The notes under the pieces were generated by a model. It saw nothing but the letters and a program-made list of their open reading frames with translations. It ran no database searches and was not told where the DNA came from. A program made the translations under genes and the position numbers. A stretch of DNA of 64,000 nt from Stagnihabitans sp038231395 (GTDB lineage Bacteria > Pseudomonadota > Alphaproteobacteria > Rhodobacterales > Rhodobacteraceae). Positions within the stretch are counted from its first letter, which is position 1. Every line of letters begins with the position of its first letter. The stretch covers positions 30,325 through 94,324 of the forward strand of contig JBBRLL010000010.1 of NCBI GenBank assembly GCA_038231395.1. Direction: 5' to 3'. Positions 36,335-44,114 of the stretch are shown one piece after another.

Positions 36335-36802
36335 TCAATGCACCGAAGCCACGGTTTCCGGCGGGATCACACCCTTGCGCAGGATGAAGCAGCCGTAAAA
36401 GCGCCGCTCACCGGTCTGGATGACAGCATAAGCCTCTTTCGCGCGGTCATAGAAGTCAAACCGTTCGATGGAGATCATCGGGCGCGGACGGCCCTCTGCC
36501 TTGTCAATCTTGGCCTGAACCTCGGCTTGCACAGGTTCAATCCGCTCCGGGTGGCCGACAACTTCCATCCGGCCCGCGAAGTCATCGACAAACGTGTCCA
36601 GCGGCAGGACTGACAGCACCGCCTCCACCACCTCGGCGCAGGTCAGGTTGTCCATCCGCAGCAGTTCACCCAACACAGTCTGGCGGGCGATGGCGTCGGA
36701 CGGGAAGTTGGTGTCGGCAATCACCAGCGTGTCGCCGTGGCCCATGGCGCGCAGGGCGTACAGCACTTCAGCGTTCAGCCGGTTGTCGAGATTTTTCAGC
36801 AT
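36335..36802 (-). CDS. RbsD/FucU-family sugar mutarotase, first copy
   Basis: This 155-residue FucU-type protein has the His-containing N-terminal motif 'ALRAMGHGDTLVIADTNFP' (catalytic His near 19) and the end motif 'RRFYGCFILRKGVIPP', where the Tyr-Gly-Cys stretch is diagnostic of L-fucose mutarotases. It interconverts sugar anomers, feeding a dehydrogenase or isomerase that uses one anomer only. A second FucU (42828-43283) lies at the far end of the importer operon, with 'GPYGCFILKKGV', so two non-identical mutarotases serve one transport system. Confidence 0.85.
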   Translation of the reverse strand: MLKNLDNRLNAEVLYALRAMGHGDTLVIADTNFPSDAIARQTVLGELLRMDNLTCAEVVEAVLSVLPLDTFVDDFAGRMEVVGHPERIEPVQAEVQAKIDKAEGRPRPMISIERFDFYDRAKEAYAVIQTGERRFYGCFILRKGVIPPETVASVH

Positions 36803-36859
36803 GGGGTCCTCCCGCAGGGTCTTTGCACGTCATCCGGCAAACCCGCTGCCGGACATGCG

Positions 36860-37504
36860 TCAGGCAAGATGGTCGCGCACCGCGTCTGCCAAGGCAAGCC
36901 CCAAGGCAACCTGCGCTGCGGCATCGTAGTGAATGCCGTCAACGGGAGACACGGCGATCAGGCGGCCTGCGTCAACCATCGGCACATTGAAACGGGTGGC
37001 AAGTCTGGTGAAAGCCGTGGCGAGCCCATGGGAGGTCGCCGCACCGCCCGCAAAGATCAGGCCCAGATCACCGACCTCGATGATCGGCGGCGGGGCTACG
37101 ATGATCACTTTGGGGGCCGAGCCTTGCGGTCCGGCGTTGGAGGCGCGCACAATGTCAATCAGCACACCGACACCGAATGCCACGTCATTGGCGTTCAGAT
37201 GGAAGCGGTATTTCAGGTCATTGGTGCCAAGTTTGATGATTACAAGGTCAAGCGGCAGGTGGCTTTCCAAGAGGGCGGCAAGGACGCGGGTGCCGTTGCG
37301 GTTTTTGCCTTCAATCGGGTCATCATGCACGGTGGTGCGGCCCGGATGACCCTCTGCGATCACCGCAAAGCCAGCACCAAGCGCGTGGCCCATGACCGCA
37401 GGCCAGCGCGCTTCAGGCCCGTGGCGGCCAGAAGCGTCGATATTGGGCATCGGGATGGTGCCATGGGTGTTGCTGTCACCAAAACACAGGATGGTGCGGG
37501 TCAT
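36860..37504 (-). CDS. SGNH/GDSL-family hydrolase
   Basis: This 214-residue SGNH hydrolase starts with 'RTILCFGDSNTHGTIP' (nucleophile Ser in the GDSN block), has 'VIIKLGTNDLKYRF' (Asn of block III) and ends with 'SPVDGIHYDAAAQ' (catalytic Asp-x-x-His). Such enzymes remove acyl or other ester groups from sugars or lipids. No signal peptide is seen, so it acts in the cytoplasm, for example deacylating an imported sugar or opening a lactone. Its ATG overlaps the ABC ATPase stop (ATGA). Confidence 0.85.
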   Translation of the reverse strand: MTRTILCFGDSNTHGTIPMPNIDASGRHGPEARWPAVMGHALGAGFAVIAEGHPGRTTVHDDPIEGKNRNGTRVLAALLESHLPLDLVIIKLGTNDLKYRFHLNANDVAFGVGVLIDIVRASNAGPQGSAPKVIIVAPPPIIEVGDLGLIFAGGAATSHGLATAFTRLATRFNVPMVDAGRLIAVSPVDGIHYDAAAQVALGLALADAVRDHLA

Positions 37505-38574
37505 TCGATGCGGGCCCCAGCTTCGTCAAACAGGTGGATCATGCCGGGCATCGGTGTGATATGCAGGGTCTGGCCGGGCTGGAAGGCTTGACGCTCGCGC
37601 ACGACAATAGTGAGTTCGGTTTCCGCACTATGGTGGTCGCCGTTTCTATCGGCTGGCCGGACAATCAGGTGAATTTCCGCGCCGGTCGGTTCGACAACCA
37701 CCACACTCACCGGCTGGCCCATATCTGACAGGGTAAGATGCTCTGGCCTGACGCCGTAGGTTATTTTCGCACCCTCGGTCAAACGGGTATCCGGCAAAGG
37801 AAAATCAACTCCGGGCGCCACGAACCGGCCCTGGCTGACCACACCGTTGAACAGGTTCATCGAAGGAGAGCCGATGAAGCCAGCCACGAAAGTATTCACC
37901 GGATGGTCATACAATTCCAAGGGTGCTCCGACCTGACTGATGCGGCCATCGCGCATCACCACGATGCGGTCGGCCATGGTCATCGCCTCGATCTGGTCGT
38001 GCGTGACATAGACCGTGGTGGTCCCAAGCCTTTGATGAAGCTCACGGATTTCGGCACGCATCTGGACGCGCAGTTTGGCGTCAAGGTTGGACAGCGGCTC
38101 GTCAAACAAAAACACCTGCGGGTCGCGCACAATTGCCCGCCCCATGGCAACGCGCTGCCGCTGGCCGCCCGACAAGGCGCGGGGAAAGCGGTCCAGATAG
38201 GGTTGCAGACCAAGGATATCGGCGGCACGGCCCACGCGGCGGTCAATCTCGGCCCTGGCCATCCGCGCCATCTTCAGCGGGAAGCCCATATTGGCCCCGA
38301 CCGTCTTGTGGGGATACAAAGCGTAGTTCTGAAACACCATCGCAATGTCGCGCTGCGCCGGTGGCAGATTGTTCACCACCCGGTCGCCGATCGAGATGGT
38401 GCCGCCGGAAATCCCCTCCAGCCCGGCGATCATGCGCAGAAGAGTAGATTTCCCGCAGCCTGAAGGCCCGACCAGCACGACAAACTGGCCGTCCTGAATA
38501 TCAACGTTGACCCCATGCACGACCTGCATCGCGCCATAGGATTTCGTCAGATCACGGATTTTGACCTCGGCCAT
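37501..38574 (-). CDS. ABC sugar importer ATPase (MalK/UgpC type)
   Basis: This 357-residue CUT1-type ATPase has Walker A 'GPSGCGKSTLLRMIAG', signature 'LSGGQRQRVAMGRAI', Walker B 'VFLFDEPLSNLD' and a C-terminal OB-fold regulatory domain. The ATG at 38574 has GGAGG 5 bases upstream. A longer in-frame start at 38661 would reach almost to the operator and is not supported. It energises the importer whose binding protein and permeases are on the opposite strand; such splitting of CUT1 subunits over a divergent promoter is common. It starts the kinase/mutarotase operon, so uptake and catabolism are co-induced. Confidence 0.92.
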   Translation of the reverse strand: MAEVKIRDLTKSYGAMQVVHGVNVDIQDGQFVVLVGPSGCGKSTLLRMIAGLEGISGGTISIGDRVVNNLPPAQRDIAMVFQNYALYPHKTVGANMGFPLKMARMARAEIDRRVGRAADILGLQPYLDRFPRALSGGQRQRVAMGRAIVRDPQVFLFDEPLSNLDAKLRVQMRAEIRELHQRLGTTTVYVTHDQIEAMTMADRIVVMRDGRISQVGAPLELYDHPVNTFVAGFIGSPSMNLFNGVVSQGRFVAPGVDFPLPDTRLTEGAKITYGVRPEHLTLSDMGQPVSVVVVEPTGAEIHLIVRPADRNGDHHSAETELTIVVRERQAFQPGQTLHITPMPGMIHLFDEAGARIE

Positions 38575-38670
38575 CTTTCCTCCCGAACGACAAACAAACC
38601 CCCGCGCCGTCACCCGGGCAGAAGAAAGGCGTACCCCAGCCCAACGGCGCTGTCCATCCATCTGAACATA

Positions 38671-38682
38671 CTAACATGTTAG
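38671..38682. promoter_or_regulatory. Operator palindrome CTAACATGTTAG, copy 1
   Basis: This perfect 12-bp palindrome, within a shared 15-mer ATACTAACATGTTAG, lies in the divergent promoter of the ABC ATPase operon and the binding-protein operon. The same sequence recurs at 47551-47562 and 51384-51395. Its symmetry and size fit a GntR/FCD dimer, and the only such regulator in the window is at 50633-51364. Confidence 0.8.
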
Positions 38683-38835
38683 ATGCTTGACTTGGCGGCT
38701 GACCCAAGGGAATGCTGGGCGGGTTCGGCTGAGTCCGAACCGATGCTGTTGAAAGCCATGAAGAACGCCACCCAGGCGTCGGGCTTTGAGAGATCAGAAC
38801 TTGCCGGTGAAGGCAGAACCAATGCGGAGGAACGA

Positions 38836-40473
38836 ATGAAAGTCGGACACTACGAATACCTTGTCCAACATGGGATGAGCCGGCGTGGCGTGCTGAAAGG
38901 TGCGGCTGCGGTTGGCGCTTTGTCGATGGCGGGCGGGCTGACCAGCTTTGCGACGCCCGCCATGGCCGATGATGCGCTGCGCCAGAAAATCCTTGCGATC
39001 CCGGGTGTGGGCAAAGGCTCACCCACCGATGCGGATTGGCAGAAAATCGGCGAACTTTGCCTCGGGCCAACGAAAGAGAACGTCAAGGAAGGCGAATTTG
39101 CCGGGGTTGAACTGACCTTCATGGGTCTGAACAACCAGAACCTGCACAACTTCCTGTTCCGCGGTTTCCTTGCGTCTTGGGAGAAGTACACGGGCGCGAA
39201 GATCAGCTGGATTGACCTCGCTCAGGCCGACTACAACCCGCGTCTGCAGCAATCGATTGCCACCGGCACGGTTGACTTTGACATCATCGAAATGGGCGCT
39301 CCCTTCGAAGGCGACACGGCTGGCAAAGGCCTGCTGGACGAGATGCCGGATTGGGTCAAAAAGCAGATCGATGTCGAAGACTACGTGAGCTATCTCAAAC
39401 CGCCGGTCGGCACCTGGGCCGGCAAGACCTACCGGGTCAATATCGACGGTGACTGCCACACGTTTGCCTATCGCAAGGACTATTTCGGCGACGGCAAGAT
39501 CTCGGGCATGAAAGACGCGCCGACCACATGGGCACAGGTCAACGCCTATTCCAAGGCCGTCAAGGGCCAGAAAGACCCGCTGACCGGTCAGGACGCCGTG
39601 GGCTTCCTGGATCCGCTGAAGGGTTGGGGTGGTTTCGGCTTCTACTTCCTGGAAGACCGCGCCACCGCTTACGTCAAATACCCCGGCAACCCGGCCTGGT
39701 TGTTCGAGCCGGACACCATGAAGCCGATGGTCAACAACCCGGGTTGGGTGCAGGCCATTCAGGACGTTATGGACAACATCCCGAACCTGCCAGCCGACCA
39801 GATCAACGCCGACCCTGGCACAACGGCGTTCCAGCAATTCCTCGCAGGCACGGGTTCGGGCATCTGCTGGTGGGGCGACGTGGGTTCCAGCGCCAAAACC
39901 TCTGACACCTCTGTCGTGGGCGATGTCGTCGGATTCTCGATCAACCCCGGCGCTGACAAGGTCTATAACCCGACCACCAAAGCCTGGGAAACCCCGGCGA
40001 CGCCGAACTTTGCGCCGAACATGGCCTACCTTGGCTGGGGCGTCTATGTGACCAGCCGCGTGTCGAAGGACGAAAAGAAACGCAAGGCCGCATGGTCGGC
40101 AGCGGCCCATATCGGCGGCAAAGACCTGTCGCTGTGGACCACCGCTTACCCGTCGGGCTTCCAGCCCTACCGCAACAGCCACTTCAACTACGACGAATGG
40201 GCAGCGGCAGGTTACGACAAGGCCTATATCGCCGACTACCTTGGCTCGCAGGGCGACAGCTACAACCACCCGAACGCCGCGATCGAACCGCGTATTCCCG
40301 GCATCTTCCAGTACTATTCGGTGGCCGAGGACGAACTGGCCAAAGGTTATGCCGGCAAATACAAATCGGCGCAGGAAACGGCCGACGCGATTGCGGCAGC
40401 CTGGGAGAAGATCACCGACCAGATCGGCCGCGACAGCCAGATCAAGCTGTATAAAGCTTCTTTGGGCATGTGA
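38836..40473 (+). CDS. ABC importer periplasmic sugar-binding protein (Tat-exported)
   Basis: This solute-binding protein has 545 residues, long for the family, with a twin-arginine signal ('SRRGVLKGAAAVGALSMAGG', residues 14-33) and a mature CUT1-type binding fold ('LRQKILAIPGVGKGSPTD'; Trp-rich sugar-contact segments such as 'GSGICWWGDVGS'). It binds an oligosaccharide or sugar and delivers it to the two permeases. GGAGG lies 5 bases before the ATG at 38836; the open frame reaches back to the operator but has no ribosome site. It precedes the permeases, with a terminator-like hairpin between, the normal way of making more binding protein than permease. Confidence 0.88.
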   Translation: MKVGHYEYLVQHGMSRRGVLKGAAAVGALSMAGGLTSFATPAMADDALRQKILAIPGVGKGSPTDADWQKIGELCLGPTKENVKEGEFAGVELTFMGLNNQNLHNFLFRGFLASWEKYTGAKISWIDLAQADYNPRLQQSIATGTVDFDIIEMGAPFEGDTAGKGLLDEMPDWVKKQIDVEDYVSYLKPPVGTWAGKTYRVNIDGDCHTFAYRKDYFGDGKISGMKDAPTTWAQVNAYSKAVKGQKDPLTGQDAVGFLDPLKGWGGFGFYFLEDRATAYVKYPGNPAWLFEPDTMKPMVNNPGWVQAIQDVMDNIPNLPADQINADPGTTAFQQFLAGTGSGICWWGDVGSSAKTSDTSVVGDVVGFSINPGADKVYNPTTKAWETPATPNFAPNMAYLGWGVYVTSRVSKDEKKRKAAWSAAAHIGGKDLSLWTTAYPSGFQPYRNSHFNYDEWAAAGYDKAYIADYLGSQGDSYNHPNAAIEPRIPGIFQYYSVAEDELAKGYAGKYKSAQETADAIAAAWEKITDQIGRDSQIKLYKASLGM

Positions 40474-40506
40474 TTTGCCCAAAGATGGGCAGATTGCCCA
40501 TCCTAC
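40460..40506 (+). repeat. Overlapping hairpins and REP-like palindrome over the binding-protein stop
   Basis: CTTTGGGCA (40460-40468) pairs with TGCCCAAAG (40476-40484), putting the TGA stop in the loop. The 3' arm overlaps a second palindrome, ATGGGCA-GAT-TGCCCAT (40485-40501), followed by CCTAC, which matches the elements at 34.5 kb. TGCCCA at 40476 can alternatively pair with TGGGCA at 40486, so the structures exclude each other. Confidence 0.7.
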
Positions 40507-40519
40507 CTGATACCAAACC

Positions 40520-40547
40520 GGGTGCGCTGTGATGGCGCACCCTCTTT
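40520..40547 (+). terminator. Terminator-like hairpin between binding protein and permease genes
   Basis: GGGTGCGC (40520-40527), a 7-base loop and GCGCACCC (40535-40542), followed by TCTTTT. The perfect 8-bp stem and short U-tract suggest partial termination after the binding-protein gene, lowering permease transcript relative to the binding protein. Confidence 0.75.
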
Positions 40548-40572
40548 TGACCAAAAATGCTGGGGCAGCACC

Positions 40573-41676
40573 TTGAGCGAAGGCGATCTTCTTCACGTCG
40601 TAGCGACCGACAACATCACCCCGGCCCGGCGCGGCTTTGGGCTGGCGTTGGTCTGGGGCTCGGTCGGCGTGCTGGCACTGGTAGCATTCGCGCAGGTTTT
40701 GCAAACCTGGGGCGGCTATGCCTTTGGCTTCGAGACGTGGCGCCCGACGTTGTACGCTTACGTGTTTTATGCCATCTGTCTGTGCTGGGGTCAGGTGCTG
40801 ATCAAGGGAGAGCAGGGCAAACGCATCCTGTTCGTGTTGCCGGCCGCGTTGTTCGTCGTCTCGATGACCGTATTTCCCTTGCTGTTCGGCCTGTTGATTG
40901 CGTTTTCCAACTGGAACCTGTCAAACCCGGATGGCAGGCAGTTCAACGGCTTTGATAACGTGGTGCAGATGTGGCACGACCCGTTCTATTGGAACGCGCT
41001 GACCAACATGATCTGGTATGTTCTGGCGATCCTGCCCGAATATGTGGTGGCCTTCGCCTTGGCCCTGATGCTGAATGCCGAAATTCGCGGACGGAAGTTT
41101 TTCCGCGTGGCGTTCCTGATGCCCCTGATGTTGTCACCGGTCGCGGTCAGCTGGATGATTGGCAAGTCGATGATGGAGGGCCGGTTTGGCCCGATCTCCA
41201 CCCTGATGAAACATCTGGGATGGGCCAATCCTTCGTTCTTTTCGACACCCGGCATCGCCAAGACCACCATCATGCTGATGGATGCCTGGACCTTCATTCC
41301 CTTCATGATGATCATGATTTTGGCCGGGTTGCAGGCCATCCCCAAAGAGTTGCAAGAGGCCGCGCGGGTTGACGGTGCGACCGGTTGGCGGGCGTTTTGG
41401 GAGGTGACCTTCCCCCTGATGCTGCCAGTTTCGATCACCGCGGTTCTGATCCGCCTGATCTTTAAACTCAAACTGGCGGATATCGTGATCAACGTCACTT
41501 CGGGCGGGCCGGGCGGTGCCACCGATACCGTCACCAGCTTCATCTTCCGGGAGTATCGTGACCGGTCGAACGTGGGGTATGGCACCTTATTGGCGATGTT
41601 CTATCTCTTGATCATCATTGTCGTGATGACCGTGCTGATGAAAGCCGCTGACCGCTATATGAAATCGAGTTACTGA
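40573..41676 (+). CDS. ABC sugar importer permease 1 (MalF-type)
   Basis: This MalF-like inner membrane protein (about 367 residues from a TTG at 40573) has several hydrophobic helices and the EAA loop 'ELQEAARVDGATGWRAFWEV'. The open frame extends back through the terminator hairpin, but that part is unlikely to be translated, so the TTG after the hairpin is the assumed start; this choice is weak. It forms the channel with permease 2. Confidence 0.85.
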   Translation: MSEGDLLHVVATDNITPARRGFGLALVWGSVGVLALVAFAQVLQTWGGYAFGFETWRPTLYAYVFYAICLCWGQVLIKGEQGKRILFVLPAALFVVSMTVFPLLFGLLIAFSNWNLSNPDGRQFNGFDNVVQMWHDPFYWNALTNMIWYVLAILPEYVVAFALALMLNAEIRGRKFFRVAFLMPLMLSPVAVSWMIGKSMMEGRFGPISTLMKHLGWANPSFFSTPGIAKTTIMLMDAWTFIPFMMIMILAGLQAIPKELQEAARVDGATGWRAFWEVTFPLMLPVSITAVLIRLIFKLKLADIVINVTSGGPGGATDTVTSFIFREYRDRSNVGYGTLLAMFYLLIIIVVMTVLMKAADRYMKSSY

Positions 41677-41677
41677 G

Positions 41678-42700
41678 ATGACCGCACAAAGCCAGATTGG
41701 ATCGAGCCAAGTTGGATCGGGCCAAGTCGGATCGGGCCAAGTCGGATCGGGCCAAGTCGGATCGGGCCAAGTCGGTCCCGACCCGAGCAGCCAGATATTC
41801 CGCGACAGTGCCACCGACCGAAGCTACCGCGCAAAATGGTGGAGCGGACGGGTTTTGATCTATGGCCTCTTGATCTTCTGGGCCTTCATCGCGCTGTTCC
41901 CGATCTATTGGACACTGTCGACCTCGTTCAAAATGGCGCCGGACGTCATGAAGGGCTCATTGGTGCCATTTTGGGATTTTCAACCGAAATGGCTGGGGTG
42001 GAAGTCTTTGGGCCTGTCGCCCGACACCATTGGCCAACCATCCACCGTACGGGGCGAGTTCCTGCGACGCTTCTACAACTCCGTGGTGATTTCGGTCACC
42101 TCGTCGGTTTTGGCGGTGGCTTTGGGCAGCCTTGCCGCCTATGGGCTCAGCCGGTTCAGCTACAAGTTCTTGTGGATGAAGAACGCAGACATATCCTTTT
42201 TCTTCCTCAGCCAGTTGATCCTGCCGCCGGTGGTTCTGGCGCTGCCGTTTCTGGTGCTTTACAAAGAACTGGCGCTGCTGGACACTCAGGTCGGCCTGAT
42301 CGTTTTGTATACCCTTTCGGTGCTGCCGATCGTCATCTGGATCATGCGCGACCAGTTTGCCGGCATCCCGACCGAGTTGGAAGAGGCCGCCTTGGTCGAT
42401 GGCCAGACGATATGGGGGGCCTACCTGACGATCATCCTGCCCATAGCTCTACCCGGTATGGTGGCGGCCCTGATCCTGTCTTTGGTGCTGACCTGGAACG
42501 AGTATTTCTTCGCAGCCCTCTTGACGTCAACCTACGCCAACACTTTGCCGGTGATGGTGGCAAGCCAGACCGGGTCGCAAGGCATAAGTTGGTGGTCGAT
42601 GGCGGCTTTGTCCTTTGCAGCCATTCTGCCGCTGATCATCATTGGGATTGGCTTGGAGCGGTTCATCATCAAAGGGATGGCGGCGGGAGCGGTGAAGTGA
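41678..42700 (+). CDS. ABC sugar importer permease 2 (MalG-type)
   Basis: This 340-residue MalG-like permease has the EAA loop 'ELEEAALVDGQTIWGAYLTI', six hydrophobic segments and the terminal 'RFIIKGMAAGAVK'. Its cytoplasmic N-terminus contains an unusual GSGQV repeat from a 15-bp tandem array (41700-41774); the conserved body starts near residue 45. The ATG is 1 base after the permease 1 stop. If the repeat is not translated, an alternative downstream start would be needed, but none has a clear ribosome site. Confidence 0.88.
   Translation: MTAQSQIGSSQVGSGQVGSGQVGSGQVGSGQVGPDPSSQIFRDSATDRSYRAKWWSGRVLIYGLLIFWAFIALFPIYWTLSTSFKMAPDVMKGSLVPFWDFQPKWLGWKSLGLSPDTIGQPSTVRGEFLRRFYNSVVISVTSSVLAVALGSLAAYGLSRFSYKFLWMKNADISFFFLSQLILPPVVLALPFLVLYKELALLDTQVGLIVLYTLSVLPIVIWIMRDQFAGIPTELEEAALVDGQTIWGAYLTIILPIALPGMVAALILSLVLTWNEYFFAALLTSTYANTLPVMVASQTGSQGISWWSMAALSFAAILPLIIIGIGLERFIIKGMAAGAVK
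41700..41774 (+). repeat. Five-unit 15-bp coding tandem repeat (GSGQV)
   Basis: Five 15-base units start at 41700; units 2-5 (from 41715) are identical, GATCGGGCCAAGTCG. They encode GSGQV in the frame of permease 2, directly after its start. Confidence 0.95.
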
Positions 42701-42705
42701 GCCGC

Positions 42706-42814
42706 GATTTTTCTGCGAAAAATCAATCGGACGAATTTTCCGCGAAAATTCAATTGCAGAGTACGTATGAATTTTCGCAGGAAATTCGTTGGTTAAAATT
42801 TTCGCAGATAATTT
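42706..42814. repeat. Array of four 19-nt AT-rich palindromes
   Basis: The units are GATTTTTC-TGC-GAAAAATC at 42706-42724, GAATTTTC-CGC-GAAAATTC at 42733-42751, a one-mismatch copy at 42769-42787 and a weaker copy at 42796-42814. Start spacings are 27, 36 and 27 bases, all multiples of 9. They fill the gap between permease 2 and the second FucU gene in an otherwise GC-rich genome. Confidence 0.9.
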
Positions 42815-42827
42815 GTGGATTTGCCGC

Positions 42828-43283
42828 ATGTTGAAGGGCATTGATCAACGCCTCAGCGCCGAGATCGTGCATGTTCTGATGCTGATGGGGCATGGCGATG
42901 ATCTGGTGATCTGCGATGTGAACCATCCCGCCGCAGCCATCGCCAAAGACACCGCTTATGGCAAGCTGGTCGACATGGCTGGCTGCAACCTGTTGACGGC
43001 GGCCGAAGCGATCTTGAGCCTGCTGCCGCTGGACACCTTCGTTCCCGCCCCGGTTTCCCGGATGCAGGTGGTGGGTGACCCGGACAAGCTGTTCCCCCTG
43101 TTCACCCAGATGCAGCAAGTATGTTCGCGCAAAGAAGGGCGAGCGATTGTCCTGAACCCCTTGGAACGCTTTGAGTTTTACGCAACGGCAAAACGCGCAT
43201 TTGCCATCATCCGCACCTCTGATTCCGGCCCCTACGGCTGCTTCATTCTTAAAAAGGGTGTGGTCAGCCTGCCGCCTGTCTGA
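42828..43283 (+). CDS. RbsD/FucU-family sugar mutarotase, second copy
   Basis: This 151-residue FucU-type protein has the His motif 'VLMLMGHGDDLVICDVNHP' and the end motif 'GPYGCFILKKGV'. It is clearly related to the copy at 36335-36802 but not a recent duplicate, since only motif positions agree closely. The ATG at 42828 follows the palindrome array; the ribosome site is poor. Mutarotation speeds supply of the anomer needed by the island's aldose dehydrogenase or kinase. Confidence 0.85.
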   Translation: MLKGIDQRLSAEIVHVLMLMGHGDDLVICDVNHPAAAIAKDTAYGKLVDMAGCNLLTAAEAILSLLPLDTFVPAPVSRMQVVGDPDKLFPLFTQMQQVCSRKEGRAIVLNPLERFEFYATAKRAFAIIRTSDSGPYGCFILKKGVVSLPPV

Positions 43284-43367
43284 CGCAAACTGATCCCCCC
43301 TGCCCGACCTCGAAGGGTTTCACACTCTCCGGACTCCCAGTGGGAAATTTGGAAACCGATGAAAAGG

Positions 43368-44114
43368 TCAGAGGTTGAAGAGGCCTTTAAGGTGCTTGAG
43401 GATAATTTCGACGCCGGCCTCGCCCTGCGCCTTGGTGGCCTTAGGGGCCGTTTGGGTATACCAAGTCGTGTTTTCGGCCATACGGGCAAGGTCAACTGTC
43501 TCCGGTGCCAAGGCCAGCATCAACGCGGTTTCGCCCTCTCCTGCGTGGTCAAAGGGGAAGTGGTCGGTCACCTCGGGCGGCATCAGCGGATGGATGGAGA
43601 TCCAGTTGAACGGGTTTTCGCCCTCGGCATGGCCAAGGTAGTAGGTGTCCATGCCCGGTGCGCCCCACCAGCCTTCGCCGTTCGTCGCCTCCAGATGGGC
43701 GAAGACCGCCTGACGGGCGGCGAGGCGGAAGGCAAGGTCCGTGGGCATGCCTTGGGCAAAGTTTTCGGTCTGGTGGTGGATGATGCCGTGGATGTTGCGG
43801 AAGCCGACTTTCAACAGCGCCGCAAACAGCGCCTGTGTCATCGGCAGAAAGCTTTGCGCGTCGACATGCAAGCTGCCGGACAAGGGGCCTGCAACGGCAT
43901 GGCTGGCGGCACCGTAAGCAAAGGGGGGCAGAATGATCAGGCTTTGCGGGGCCTCGGCGTCCAGCCGGTCAAGGCAGCAGGTGACAGCCAACAGGTCAAC
44001 GCCAAGCGGCAGATGTTCGCCATGATATTCTTGCACCCCAATCGCCATCACCAGCGGCGTGTTGGCGGCAATTGCTGCCCGCAGGTGGTGAGGGGTCAGG
44101 CGTTCATACCTCAT
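43368..44114 (-). CDS. Creatininase-family metal hydrolase
   Basis: This 248-residue creatininase-family protein has 'GVQEYHGEHLPLGVDLL' near 26 (metal ligands Glu, His, Asp) and later His/Glu positions ('HFPFDHAGEGETALMLAL'). The family hydrolyses cyclic amides and related bonds; in sugar gene clusters its members act on cyclic sugar intermediates. It is the last gene of the operon BtpA - M42 - FGGY kinase - creatininase, with its ATG overlapping the kinase stop (ATGA). Its role here is probably hydrolysis of a sugar-derived ring or amide, but this is inference. Confidence 0.85.
   Translation of the reverse strand: MRYERLTPHHLRAAIAANTPLVMAIGVQEYHGEHLPLGVDLLAVTCCLDRLDAEAPQSLIILPPFAYGAASHAVAGPLSGSLHVDAQSFLPMTQALFAALLKVGFRNIHGIIHHQTENFAQGMPTDLAFRLAARQAVFAHLEATNGEGWWGAPGMDTYYLGHAEGENPFNWISIHPLMPPEVTDHFPFDHAGEGETALMLALAPETVDLARMAENTTWYTQTAPKATKAQGEAGVEIILKHLKGLFNL

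Noticed and set aside
38683..38835. N-terminal extension of the sugar-binding protein from an ATG abutting the operator
   Set aside because: It would bury the twin-arginine signal 50 residues inside the protein; the ATG at 38836 has GGAGG at the right distance.
40522..40572. Upstream GTG start for permease 1
   Set aside because: It lies within the terminator-like hairpin; the protein similarity starts later.
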